Part shown: piece after piece, positions 43,964 through 51,686 of the stretch
How the letters are laid out: each line of letters begins with the position of its first letter
How positions within the stretch are numbered: position 1 is the stretch's first letter
Assembly (NCBI RefSeq): GCF_017744555.1
Contig: NZ_JAGIBD010000021.1
Coordinates: 1-64,000, forward strand
DNA from: Cellulomonas sp.
GTDB lineage: Bacteria > Actinomycetota > Actinomycetes > Actinomycetales > Cellulomonadaceae
Reading direction: 5' to 3'
DNA: 64,000 nucleotides
Translations under genes and position numbers: made by a program
The notes under the pieces: generated by a model
Told to the model about the DNA's origin: nothing
Database searches by the model: none
The model's input: only the letters and a program-made list of their open reading frames with translations

Positions 43964-45457
43964 TCACCAGGCCGAGCGCACGTAGTCCTTGAGGAAGCAG
44001 CCGAACAGCGCTTCGCCGGCCTCGCCGCGCACGATCGGGTCGTACACGCGGGCGGCGCCGTCGACCAGGTCGAGGGGCGCATGGAAGCCCTCCTCGGCGA
44101 GCCGGACCTTCGTCGGGTGCGGCCGCTCGTCGGTGATCCACCCCGTGTCGACGCTCGTCATGAGGATGCCGTCCTCCGCGAGCTCCGTGGCGCTCGTGCG
44201 CGTGAGCATGTTGAGCGCGGCCTTCGCCATGTTCGTGTGCGGGTGGCCGGGGCCCTTGTAGCCGCGCGAGAAGACGCCCTCCATCGCGGACACGTTGACG
44301 ACGTAGGCGCGACCGGACGTGGTCGCGCGCATCGCGTGCCGCAGGCGGCTGACGAGGATGAACGGCGCCGTCTGGTTGCACAGCTGCACCTCGAGCAGCT
44401 CCATCGGGTCGACCTCGTCGACCGTCGCGACCCAGCTGTTGGTCTCGGCGGTGTCGGGCACGAGCCCGCCGGCGTCTATCGCGGTGCCGGCCACGAGCCG
44501 GGTCAGCGACGCCGCGTCGGCCGTGAGGGCGAGCTCGGCGACGCCTGCCTCGCGGACCAGGCCGAGCGACGGGCTCGTCAGCTCGGTCACCGAGCCGGCG
44601 AGCGCGGCCGGGTGCGCGGCGCTCGTGCGGCCGAACGTCGTGATCTGCGGCAGCACGCCGTCGGGCAACGGCTCGAGCTCGGCGTCGACCAGCTTCGCGT
44701 AGGCGCCGGGGGAGCGGCGGACCGTCTGGGCGGCGTTGTTGATGAGGATGTCGAGCGGCCCGCGCGCGGCCACGGTGTCGGCGAGCGCGACGACCTGGGC
44801 GGGGTCGCGCAGGTCGATCCCGACGATGTCGAGGCGGTCGATCCAGTCGGCGCTGTCCGGCATGGCCGCGAACCGGCGGGCAGCGTCGCGCGGGAACCGG
44901 GTGGTGATCGTGGTGGCGGCCCCGTCGCGCAGCAGGCGCAGCGCGATGTACATGCCGATCTTCGCGCGCCCTCCGGTGAGCAGCGCGCGCTTGCCGGTGA
45001 GGTCGGTGCGGGCGTCGCGCTTCGCGTGGTTGAGGGCCGCGCACGTAGGGCAGAGCTGGTGGTAGAACGCGTCGACCTGGACGTACGGCTCCTTGCAGAT
45101 GTAGCAGGGCCGCGCCTTGAGCAGCGTGCCGGCGGTCGCGCCCTGGACGGACGAGACCAGCGGGATGCCGTTCGTCTCGTCGTCGATGCGGCCGGGGCTC
45201 CCCGTGGCGGTCGCGTGGATGACGGCCTGGTCGGCGGCTGCGATCGCGTCGCGCCGCTCGGCCCGGCGCTGCTTCTTCGCGGCCTTGAACAGCGCGGACG
45301 TCGCGCGCCGGCCGAGGGCCAGGTGCGGGTGGTCGGACGGCAGCCGGCTGATCTGGTCCGCGACGCGCAGGAAGACCTCGAGCTCCGCGGGGTCGACGCC
45401 ACCCGGCACGGCGGTGCCGGTCGGCTCGGTCGCAGGGGCGGTGGTGGGCGCGCTCAT
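43964..45457 (-). CDS. SDR oxidoreductase with N-terminal Cys-rich (zinc-finger-like) region
   Basis: A 497-aa protein in which a short-chain dehydrogenase domain starts only near residue 155 (TGKRALLTGGRAKIGMYIALR, the cofactor loop). The N-terminal 150 residues are helical and basic, with RPCYICKEPYVQ and HQLCPTCAALNHAKR forming two CxxC pairs. The SDR part has ILINNAAQTVRR and VNVSAMEGVFSRGYKGPGH (Ser), then HTNMAKAALNML in place of YxxxK, so the usual catalytic Tyr is missing or shifted. Substrate unknown. The ATG at 45457 is the first good start. It is divergent from gadB. Confidence 0.78.
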   Translation of the reverse strand: MSAPTTAPATEPTGTAVPGGVDPAELEVFLRVADQISRLPSDHPHLALGRRATSALFKAAKKQRRAERRDAIAAADQAVIHATATGSPGRIDDETNGIPLVSSVQGATAGTLLKARPCYICKEPYVQVDAFYHQLCPTCAALNHAKRDARTDLTGKRALLTGGRAKIGMYIALRLLRDGAATTITTRFPRDAARRFAAMPDSADWIDRLDIVGIDLRDPAQVVALADTVAARGPLDILINNAAQTVRRSPGAYAKLVDAELEPLPDGVLPQITTFGRTSAAHPAALAGSVTELTSPSLGLVREAGVAELALTADAASLTRLVAGTAIDAGGLVPDTAETNSWVATVDEVDPMELLEVQLCNQTAPFILVSRLRHAMRATTSGRAYVVNVSAMEGVFSRGYKGPGHPHTNMAKAALNMLTRTSATELAEDGILMTSVDTGWITDERPHPTKVRLAEEGFHAPLDLVDGAARVYDPIVRGEAGEALFGCFLKDYVRSAW

Positions 45458-45551
45458 GGTGGTGTCCTCGGTCGTCGTCGGGGGAGCCGACGAGCAAGGG
45501 GCACGGGAGCCGGGCGCGCAGGCGCGCCCATCGTACCCGGGGCGCTCGGGC

Positions 45552-45572
45552 GGGCCGCGGGATCCGCGGCCC
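45552..45572. repeat. Perfect 9-bp inverted repeat between the SDR and gadB genes
   Basis: GGGCCGCGG-GAT-CCGCGGCCC, a 21-bp near-palindrome in the divergent intergenic region, 19 bp upstream of the proposed gadB -35. It could be a regulator site or an RNA hairpin of the SDR leader. Confidence 0.5.
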
Positions 45573-45590
45573 GTGATGTCCCGCTCGTCC

Positions 45591-45618
45591 TGTTCGTCAC
45601 GACTTCCGCTGCTACGTT
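45591..45618 (+). promoter_or_regulatory. Candidate gadB promoter
   Basis: TGTTCG (45591-45596), 16-bp spacer, TACGTT (45613-45618), leaving about 60 nt before the gadB GTG. The -35 match is weak. Confidence 0.33.
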
Positions 45619-45685
45619 CGAGATCGCGAGCCCCGCCGGTGACGGCAGCCAGGCCGGCCCCCGGAGGACGGACCAAGGAGCCAAG

Positions 45686-47107
45686 GTGAGCGAGACGTCA
45701 GACCGCACGAACCCGTTCGGGCCCATCCACGGCCGAGCCAGCTTCCGGACGCACTTCGACCGTGCGACGTTCCCCGAGGACGGGCTCAGCCCCGACGAGA
45801 CCTACGAGCTGCTGCACACCGGGCTCATGCTCGACGGGCGCGAGACGCTCAACCTCGCGTCGTTCGTGACGACGTGGATGGAGCCGCAGGCCGAGGCGCT
45901 CATCCACGACTCCCTGCGCAAGAACCACATCGACCACGAGGAGTACCCCGCGGCGTCGCTCGTCGAGGAGGCGTGCGTGCACATGCTCGGGGACCTGTTC
46001 AACGCGCCCGACCCTGCCAAGGTCGTGGGGGTCGCGACGATCGGCTCGTCGGAGGCGATCATGCTCGGCCTGCTCGCCCACAAGCGGGCGTGGAAGGAAC
46101 GTCGCGTCGCCGCCGGACTGCCCGCCGACCGGCCCAACGTCGTGTTCGGCGCCGAGACGCACGTGGTGTGGGACAAGTTCGCGAACTACTTCGACGTCGA
46201 GATGCGCAAGATCCCGATGAAGCCGGACCGGTTCGTGCTGGGTGCGGACGACGTCGAGGCGCACGTCGACGAGAACACGATCGCGGTCGGCGCCGTGCTC
46301 GGCACGACGCACATCGGCGAGGCGGACCCGATCGAGGAGATCAACGACCTGCTGGTGCGGATCAAGGCCGAGAAGGGCTGGGACGTCCCGCTGCACGTGG
46401 ACGGCGCGAGCGGCGCGTTCGTCGCCCCGTTCGCCGAGCCCGACCTGCGCTGGGACTTCCGGCTCGAGCAGGTCGCGTCCATCAACGCGTCGGGCCACAA
46501 GTACGGGCTCGTGTACCCGGGTGTCGGGTGGCTCGTGTTCCGGGACGCGTCCAAGCTTCCTGAGGACCTGGTGTTCAGCGTGAACTACCTCGGCGGTGCG
46601 CAGCCGACGTACACGTTCAACTTCTCGCGCGGGTCTGCGATGATCCAGGCGCAGATGTACAACTTCCTGCGGCTGGGCCGCGCGGGGTACACCGCGATCG
46701 TGGAGACGATGCTCGCGAACGCCCGGCACCTCAACGAGGCGCTCGAGGCGTCGGGACGGTTCGAGATCCTCAACCCGGGGCTCGCGGAACCGGTCGTGAC
46801 GTTCCGGATCAAGGGCGACCCGGGTTTCGACGTCTACCACCTGTCGTCGCGGCTGCGGGAGAACGGCTGGATCGTGCCCGCGTACAGCCTGCCGCCCGAC
46901 GCCGAGGACGTGCATCTGATGCGGGTCGTGGTCCGCCTCGACCTGAGCCGGCAGATGGTCGACATGCTGCTGCGCGACCTCGACCAGGCGTGGGACGCGC
47001 TGGCTGCCGAGCAGCCGGTGCAGCGCGTCACGACGAAGCCTGACGTGTGGACGTCGCCCGACAAGGCCGCCGCGCACAGCAAGGCCCGCACCGGTCTGAA
47101 GCGGTGA
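45686..47107 (+). CDS. gadB: Glutamate decarboxylase
   Basis: A 473-aa PLP enzyme that converts glutamate to GABA and CO2, consuming a proton. The PLP lysine is Lys272 in INASGHKYGLVYPGVGW (Lys276 in E. coli GadB). The segments TTWMEPQAEALIHDS, ATIGSSEAIMLG and LHVDGASGAFVAPF are typical. The GTG at 45686 follows AAGGAG and gives the usual N-terminus ahead of FGPIHGRASFRTHFD. The C-terminus TKPDVWTSPDKAAAHSKART is of the short actinobacterial type. No GABA antiporter gene is nearby; the coupled gene encodes a YrhK-like membrane protein instead. Confidence 0.95.
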   Translation: MSETSDRTNPFGPIHGRASFRTHFDRATFPEDGLSPDETYELLHTGLMLDGRETLNLASFVTTWMEPQAEALIHDSLRKNHIDHEEYPAASLVEEACVHMLGDLFNAPDPAKVVGVATIGSSEAIMLGLLAHKRAWKERRVAAGLPADRPNVVFGAETHVVWDKFANYFDVEMRKIPMKPDRFVLGADDVEAHVDENTIAVGAVLGTTHIGEADPIEEINDLLVRIKAEKGWDVPLHVDGASGAFVAPFAEPDLRWDFRLEQVASINASGHKYGLVYPGVGWLVFRDASKLPEDLVFSVNYLGGAQPTYTFNFSRGSAMIQAQMYNFLRLGRAGYTAIVETMLANARHLNEALEASGRFEILNPGLAEPVVTFRIKGDPGFDVYHLSSRLRENGWIVPAYSLPPDAEDVHLMRVVVRLDLSRQMVDMLLRDLDQAWDALAAEQPVQRVTTKPDVWTSPDKAAAHSKARTGLKR

Positions 47108-47967
47108 CGGCACCCGACGTCGGGCCGCTGCCCGAGCTCCCCGCGGGCTGGACGGCGGTCCGTACGCGCGGGCCGGGGCCGTTCGTGACGCACGCGGTGC
47201 TCGAGCGGCCCGACGGCGTGCAGGTCGAGTGGACGTCCCGGCGGCACCGCAAGCGGCTCGGCCTGCGCACGCCTGGTGCGGCGCCGGCGGGCGGCGGTGC
47301 GTCGGCGTCGAGCTGGTGGATCGGGGCGCTGTTCGCGGTCGGGTCGGTGTGCTTCGCGCTCGGGTCGCTGCCGCTGTTCTTCGACGCGGTCCCGCCGCGG
47401 GCCGTGGGGTGGACGTTCTTCGTCGGGTCGGTCTTCTTCACGAGCGCCGCGTACCTCCAGTACGACGAGGCCGTGCACGCGCCGACGGACATGGTGACGG
47501 CGGGACGACGACCGTGGCGGCTGACGTCGCTGCTGCACTGGCACCCCCGACGCATCGACGCGTGGGCGGCGACGATCCAGCTCGTCGGGACCGTGTTCTT
47601 CAACGTCAGCACGTTCGCGGCGACGCGGGCCGACCTTGCCGTGGACCAGGACAGGCGCCTGGTCTGGGCGCCCGACGTGCTGGGGTCGGTGTGCTTCCTC
47701 GTGGCGAGCTGGCTGGCGTACTCCGAGGTCAACCGCGGGGTGCTGCCGCGGCCTGACCGGTCGGTGGGGTGGTGGATCGCGGGGGTGAACCTCGCCGGGT
47801 CGGTGCTGTTCGGCGCGGCGGCGGTGGGGGCGCGCTACCTGCGGTCGACGGGTGAGCTCGCGAACGTGGCGCTCGTGAACGCCGGGACGTTCCTGGGGGC
47901 GGTCGGGTTCCTGGTCGGGGCGGTGCTGCTGCCGGTGGAGTCGGCGCGGGACCGGGCGACGGGCTGA
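47104..47967 (+). CDS. YrhK-like multi-pass membrane protein coupled to gadB
   Basis: A 287-aa protein with a soluble N-terminal 65 residues and then six hydrophobic segments. Several share a repeated pattern (VGSVCFALGSLPLF, VGSVFFTSAAYLQY, LGSVCFLVASWLAY, AGSVLFGAAAVGA), as in YrhK-type domains. GTG 47104 overlaps the gadB stop (GTGA), so it is made with glutamate decarboxylase. A role in acid response or GABA handling is possible from context only. It is not related to the GadC antiporter family. No catalytic motif is visible. Confidence 0.62.
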   Translation: MTAPDVGPLPELPAGWTAVRTRGPGPFVTHAVLERPDGVQVEWTSRRHRKRLGLRTPGAAPAGGGASASSWWIGALFAVGSVCFALGSLPLFFDAVPPRAVGWTFFVGSVFFTSAAYLQYDEAVHAPTDMVTAGRRPWRLTSLLHWHPRRIDAWAATIQLVGTVFFNVSTFAATRADLAVDQDRRLVWAPDVLGSVCFLVASWLAYSEVNRGVLPRPDRSVGWWIAGVNLAGSVLFGAAAVGARYLRSTGELANVALVNAGTFLGAVGFLVGAVLLPVESARDRATG

Positions 47968-47989
47968 GCAGGTGGCGTCCGCCTGACCG

Positions 47990-48018
47990 TTGACCGGCCC
48001 ACGGGCTGCACGTACCGT
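47990..48018 (+). promoter_or_regulatory. Sigma-A-type promoter of the DUF6421 gene
   Basis: TTGACC (47990-47995), exactly 17 bp, TACCGT (48013-48018). It is the best -35/-10 pair in the window. The transcription start would be near 48025, some 14 nt before the annotated ATG at 48039. Confidence 0.6.
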
Positions 48019-48038
48019 GCAGTAACGCTGCCGTCCGA

Positions 48039-49952
48039 ATGGTGAGATCGCTGATGACGCTCTTCCCGACCGTGCTCCTGACCGGCGCCCTGCCCGATGC
48101 CTCGCGGGCACACCTCGAACGGCACGGGATCGTCCTCGTCGACGCGCACGAGCATCCGGACGTCGAGGTCGTCACCGCCGGGGCGACGCCCGTCCGCGGC
48201 GCACGCGGCACCGTGGTGCTGACCGGCGCGCACCCGTCGCCCGAGGTCACGGCGCTGCTGGCCGCCCACGGCGTCACCGTGCAGGACGCCGGCCCGGGCC
48301 GCGTCACGCTCGGCCGCCCGGTCCCGCTGCCGTCCGCCGCGGTCGACCTCGACCTGCTGGCCTGGACGTCCTCGCCCGTCCTCGACGTCCCCGCGACGCT
48401 GGTGCTCGACGGAGAGGGCGTCAGCGCCGTCGCGCGCGTGCTGCGCGACACCGACGCCGAAGGGGCCACGGGTCCGGTCGTCGTCGCGCTCTGCGACGCG
48501 ACCGCCGAGGGCACCGGCCCCGTGGTCGTCGTCTCCGCGGACCTCGACGAGGGACCCGCCGCCGTCGAGATGCTGCTCGACGCCGTCCACGCCGCGGCCG
48601 CCGACCGTCCCCTCACCGCCGAACCCGCCGCCGCGGCACACGCGTCGGACCTCGTGCAGCATCCCGCCTGGCTGCGCCTGCGCGCCGACGTCGGCGCGCT
48701 GCGCGCCCTGCAGGTCAAGGACGGCTCCATCCCGGACACGGACGCGCACCCCGAGGCCCGCCGGCTCGCGGCCGCCATCGCGGGCGCGGTCTCGACGCTC
48801 GTGCCGTTCGTGCCGCACGACGAGGACTACCTCGCGGCCGTGACGAAGGACCTCGCCCGCTGGGTCGACGACGGGTTCGGCGTACCCGACTTCCTCGACT
48901 CGCTCGTGCTGTTCCACCCCGAGCGGCTGCGGGTCGACGGCCTGCGGCACCTCGTGCTGTTCCCGATGTACACGCAGAACGGCAGCACCGACCGACGGTT
49001 CGAGGCCGTCCTGCTCGAGGTCCGCTGGCCCGAGATCGTCGCGCACCTCGAGGCGACCCGGTTCTCCAACCGGATGTTCGTCCCCGTGCGGTTCCTCGAC
49101 TTCACCGCCGGCTACGACACCAACTCGGCCGTGCTGTTCCCCGAGACGGTCGCGGTGCGCGAGGTCCCCGTGTTCACGTGGGGCGCGATCTTCGCCGACC
49201 GCGAGGCCGCCCGGTTCCGCCGCGTCGTGCGCGCCGCCGCCGAGACCACCCGGCTCGCGCTGCCGCCCGACGCCGCCCGGCTGCTCGACGACCAGCGGCT
49301 CGCCGAGGAGACGTTCGTCCTGTGGGACCTCGTGCACGACCGCACCCACATGCGCGGCGACCTGCCGTTCGACCCGTTCATGATCAAGCAGCGGATGCCG
49401 TACTTCCTCTACTCGCTCGAGGAGCTGCGTTGCGACCTCACCGCGTTCCGGCACGCCGTCGCGCTCGAACGCGACGGCGTCCCGCACGCCCGGTACGTGC
49501 AGTACGCGGTGCTGTTCGACCGCATCTTCCGGTTCCCCGTGACCGGCACGCGCGTGCGCAACTACGACGGCCTGGGTGGGCAGCTGCTGTTCGCGTGGCT
49601 CCACCAGCACCACGTGCTGGACTGGACCGACTCCCGCCTGACCGTCGACTGGCCGCGCGTCCCCGACGCCGTCATCGCCCTGGGCGAGCAGATCGAGCAG
49701 CTCTACTGGCGCTCGATCGACCGGCCGAAGACCGCCCACTGGCTCGCCGCCTACGACCTCGTGTCCGCGACGCTCACCCCGCACCCGGCGTCCGTGTGGG
49801 CCGGCGGCAAGGCCGCGCTGCCCGTCGACGGCCTGCCCAAGGACCTCACCGACGCGATGCTCCCCGACGAGTTCCCGCTGTCGATGTTCTACGAGGCCCT
49901 CGCCCGCAAGATCGGCGACGTCGTCGCGTCGACGTCGGGCATCACCGCCTGA
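48039..49952 (+). CDS. DUF6421 family protein
   Basis: A large protein of 637 aa with no recognisable catalytic motif. The first 200 residues are Ala/Val/Asp-rich and variable; the rest is more structured and rich in aromatic and charged residues (YTQNGSTDRRFEAVLLEVRW, FADREAARFRRVVRAAAE, WDLVHDRTHMRGDLPFDPF, RVRNYDGLGGQLLFAWLHQH). I recognise the C-terminal two-thirds as DUF6421, widespread in actinobacteria with unknown function. The HDRTH motif could bind a metal. ATG, GTG and ATG codons at 48039, 48042 and 48054 compete for the start. It has its own promoter and no operon partner. Confidence 0.7.
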   Translation: MVRSLMTLFPTVLLTGALPDASRAHLERHGIVLVDAHEHPDVEVVTAGATPVRGARGTVVLTGAHPSPEVTALLAAHGVTVQDAGPGRVTLGRPVPLPSAAVDLDLLAWTSSPVLDVPATLVLDGEGVSAVARVLRDTDAEGATGPVVVALCDATAEGTGPVVVVSADLDEGPAAVEMLLDAVHAAAADRPLTAEPAAAAHASDLVQHPAWLRLRADVGALRALQVKDGSIPDTDAHPEARRLAAAIAGAVSTLVPFVPHDEDYLAAVTKDLARWVDDGFGVPDFLDSLVLFHPERLRVDGLRHLVLFPMYTQNGSTDRRFEAVLLEVRWPEIVAHLEATRFSNRMFVPVRFLDFTAGYDTNSAVLFPETVAVREVPVFTWGAIFADREAARFRRVVRAAAETTRLALPPDAARLLDDQRLAEETFVLWDLVHDRTHMRGDLPFDPFMIKQRMPYFLYSLEELRCDLTAFRHAVALERDGVPHARYVQYAVLFDRIFRFPVTGTRVRNYDGLGGQLLFAWLHQHHVLDWTDSRLTVDWPRVPDAVIALGEQIEQLYWRSIDRPKTAHWLAAYDLVSATLTPHPASVWAGGKAALPVDGLPKDLTDAMLPDEFPLSMFYEALARKIGDVVASTSGITA

Positions 49953-50095
49953 CGGCCCGCGCACCCGCGGGTCGGTGGACCGCGCGAGCGAGTGTCCGAC
50001 CGTGCGCGTCGAGGCGTTCGCCGACGACCGCGACGCGTTCGTCCTGACCTGCGCACCCGCGGCCGGGACCGCACCTCGGGACGGCTCCCGCAGCG

Positions 50096-50124
50096 GTTGC
50101 CGCCGGCCGTCCCGCGCGTAGGTT
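50096..50124 (+). promoter_or_regulatory. Candidate promoter of the repeat-peptide cassette
   Basis: GTTGCC (50096-50101), 17 bp, TAGGTT (50119-50124). The predicted start near 50131 gives a leader of about 39 nt with GGAGG just before the peptide ATG. Confidence 0.45.
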
Positions 50125-50169
50125 GAGTGCGGGCGGCGACCGCCGCGGACACCGGCTACGGAGGTTCCG

Positions 50170-50421
50170 ATGGGCTCGATCAACGACGACGACATCACCA
50201 CCAGCGACGTCCCCGGCGGCGAGGGCATCGCCGACGGCGGCGCCAACCCGTCGGGTCACGACGGCGGAGCGGACGGCTCGGCTGCGGGCGAGGGCCCGGC
50301 GGACGGCGGCGCGAACACCGGCGGCCACGACGGCGGTGCCGACGGCTCGGCCGGTGAGGGTCCCGCCGACGGGGGAGCCAACCCCGCCGGGCACGACGGC
50401 GGCGCCGACGGGTCCGCTTGA
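50170..50421 (+). CDS. Asp/Gly-rich repeat peptide, RiPP-precursor-like
   Basis: An 83-aa peptide. Residues 1-16 (MGSINDDDITTSDVPG) look like a leader. The rest is three near-identical units of 23, 22 and 22 residues of the form GEGxADGGANxxGHDGGADGSA, each with a single His (30, 53, 75) and four or five acidic residues. There is no signal peptide, Cys or aromatic residue. GGAGG precedes the ATG. Its stop overlaps the start of a JmjC-type cupin gene, and a ferredoxin-like gene follows in the same coupled manner. A ribosomally made, post-translationally hydroxylated peptide is the leading idea. An unmodified repeat protein is the alternative. Confidence 0.8.
   Translation: MGSINDDDITTSDVPGGEGIADGGANPSGHDGGADGSAAGEGPADGGANTGGHDGGADGSAGEGPADGGANPAGHDGGADGSA
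50218..50418 (+). repeat. Tandem 66-69 bp coding repeat (three copies)
   Basis: Copies at 50218-50286, 50287-50352 and 50353-50418 encode the three units of the repeat peptide. Copies two and three are nearly identical at the DNA level; copy one carries one extra codon (Ala39). Codon-phase length and coding context exclude a CRISPR array. Confidence 0.85.
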
Positions 50422-51686
50422 GCGCGCCTGTGAACGGAGTCGGCGCGGGCCGGTCCACCGACCGGCCCGCGCTCGCACGCCTGGTCGCCGTCGCGGCGGA
50501 CGCGTTCGCTCGCGACCACTGGGGCCGCGCGCCCCTGCTCACCCCCGCCGCCGAGCTCGGCGGCGGCTTCGCCGACCTGTTCTCGCTCGACGCGGTCGAC
50601 GAGCTGGTCTCGCGGCGCGCCCTGCGCACGCCGTTCGTCCGGATGGCCAAGGACGGCGAGGTCCTCCCACCCGCCCGGTACACCGCCCCGGGAGGGTACG
50701 GCGCCGAGGTCGGTGACCAGGTGGCCTCCGCCAAGGTGCTCCAGGAGGTCGCCGACGGTGCGACCCTCGTGCTGCAGGGCCTGCACCGGACGTGGGAGCC
50801 CATCGCCGAGCTCACGCGGCACCTCGCCGCCGAGCTCGGCCACCCGTGCCAGGTGAACGCGTACGTCACCCCCGCGCAGTCCCGCGGGTTCGACCCCCAC
50901 TACGACGTGCACGACGTGTTCGTCCTGCAGGTGCACGGCGAGAAGCACTGGCGGATCCACGACCCCGTGCACCCGGACCCCCTGCGCTCGCAGCCGTGGT
51001 CCGACCACCGCGACGCGGTCGCGCAGCGGGCGACCGAGCGACCGGCGATCGACGAGACGTTCCGACCGGGCGACGCCCTGTACCTGCCGCGCGGGTGGAT
51101 CCACTCGGCGACCGCGCTCGGCGGCATCTCGATCCACCTGACGATCGGCGTGTCCTCCTACACGCGGTACGACGTCGTCCAAGAGGTGCTCGCGCGGGTC
51201 GCCGCCAGCCCGGAGCTGCGCGGGTCGCTCCCGTTCGGGCTCGACCTGGACGACCCCGCGGCCGCGACACCCGTCGTGGAGCAGGCCCTCGCCGAGCTCG
51301 TCACGGTGCTCGAGAAGGCGCAGGCCGACCCCGCGACGGCCGAGGGGGTGCGCCGCGCGCTCGCGGCACGCCTCGCGCGCGACGTCCCCGCCGCCCCGGT
51401 CCGGCCGCTGGCGACGGTCGACGCGCTGTCGCGGTTCGGCGTCGACGACGTCGTCGTGCTGCGCGGCGGGCTGCACCCTCGACTCGTCGTCGACGGTGGG
51501 AGCGTGGTCCTGCGGCTGCCGAGGTCCGCGGTCACCCTGCCCGTCGCGGCGCACCCCGCGCTGCAGGCCCTGCTCACCGGCACGCCCGTGCGCGTCGGGG
51601 ACCTGCCCGACCTCGACGCGGAGTCCGCGGTCGTCGTCGCGCGCCGGCTCGTGCGCGAGGGCGTCCTGGTGCCCGTCGGCGCATGA
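50418..51686 (+). CDS. JmjC/ribosomal-oxygenase-type cupin protein
   Basis: A 422-aa member of the cupin-8/JmjC family, related to MINA53, NO66 and YcfD, Fe(II)/2-oxoglutarate oxygenases that hydroxylate His or Arg in ribosomal proteins. The iron facial triad is His161, Asp163 (FDPHYDVHDVF) and His229 (PRGWIHSATAL). A C-terminal winged-helix-like domain (residues about 320-420) completes the fold of that group. The start is TTG 50418 overlapping the peptide stop, or GTG 50430. The stop overlaps the ferredoxin-like gene. Adjacent single-His repeats suggest the precursor peptide as substrate, but a ribosomal protein could be the real target. Confidence 0.85.
   Translation: MSAPVNGVGAGRSTDRPALARLVAVAADAFARDHWGRAPLLTPAAELGGGFADLFSLDAVDELVSRRALRTPFVRMAKDGEVLPPARYTAPGGYGAEVGDQVASAKVLQEVADGATLVLQGLHRTWEPIAELTRHLAAELGHPCQVNAYVTPAQSRGFDPHYDVHDVFVLQVHGEKHWRIHDPVHPDPLRSQPWSDHRDAVAQRATERPAIDETFRPGDALYLPRGWIHSATALGGISIHLTIGVSSYTRYDVVQEVLARVAASPELRGSLPFGLDLDDPAAATPVVEQALAELVTVLEKAQADPATAEGVRRALAARLARDVPAAPVRPLATVDALSRFGVDDVVVLRGGLHPRLVVDGGSVVLRLPRSAVTLPVAAHPALQALLTGTPVRVGDLPDLDAESAVVVARRLVREGVLVPVGA

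Noticed and set aside
50218..50418. CRISPR-like tandem repeat
   Set aside because: Units are 66-69 bp, adjacent without spacers, in coding phase and inside a well-initiated gene.
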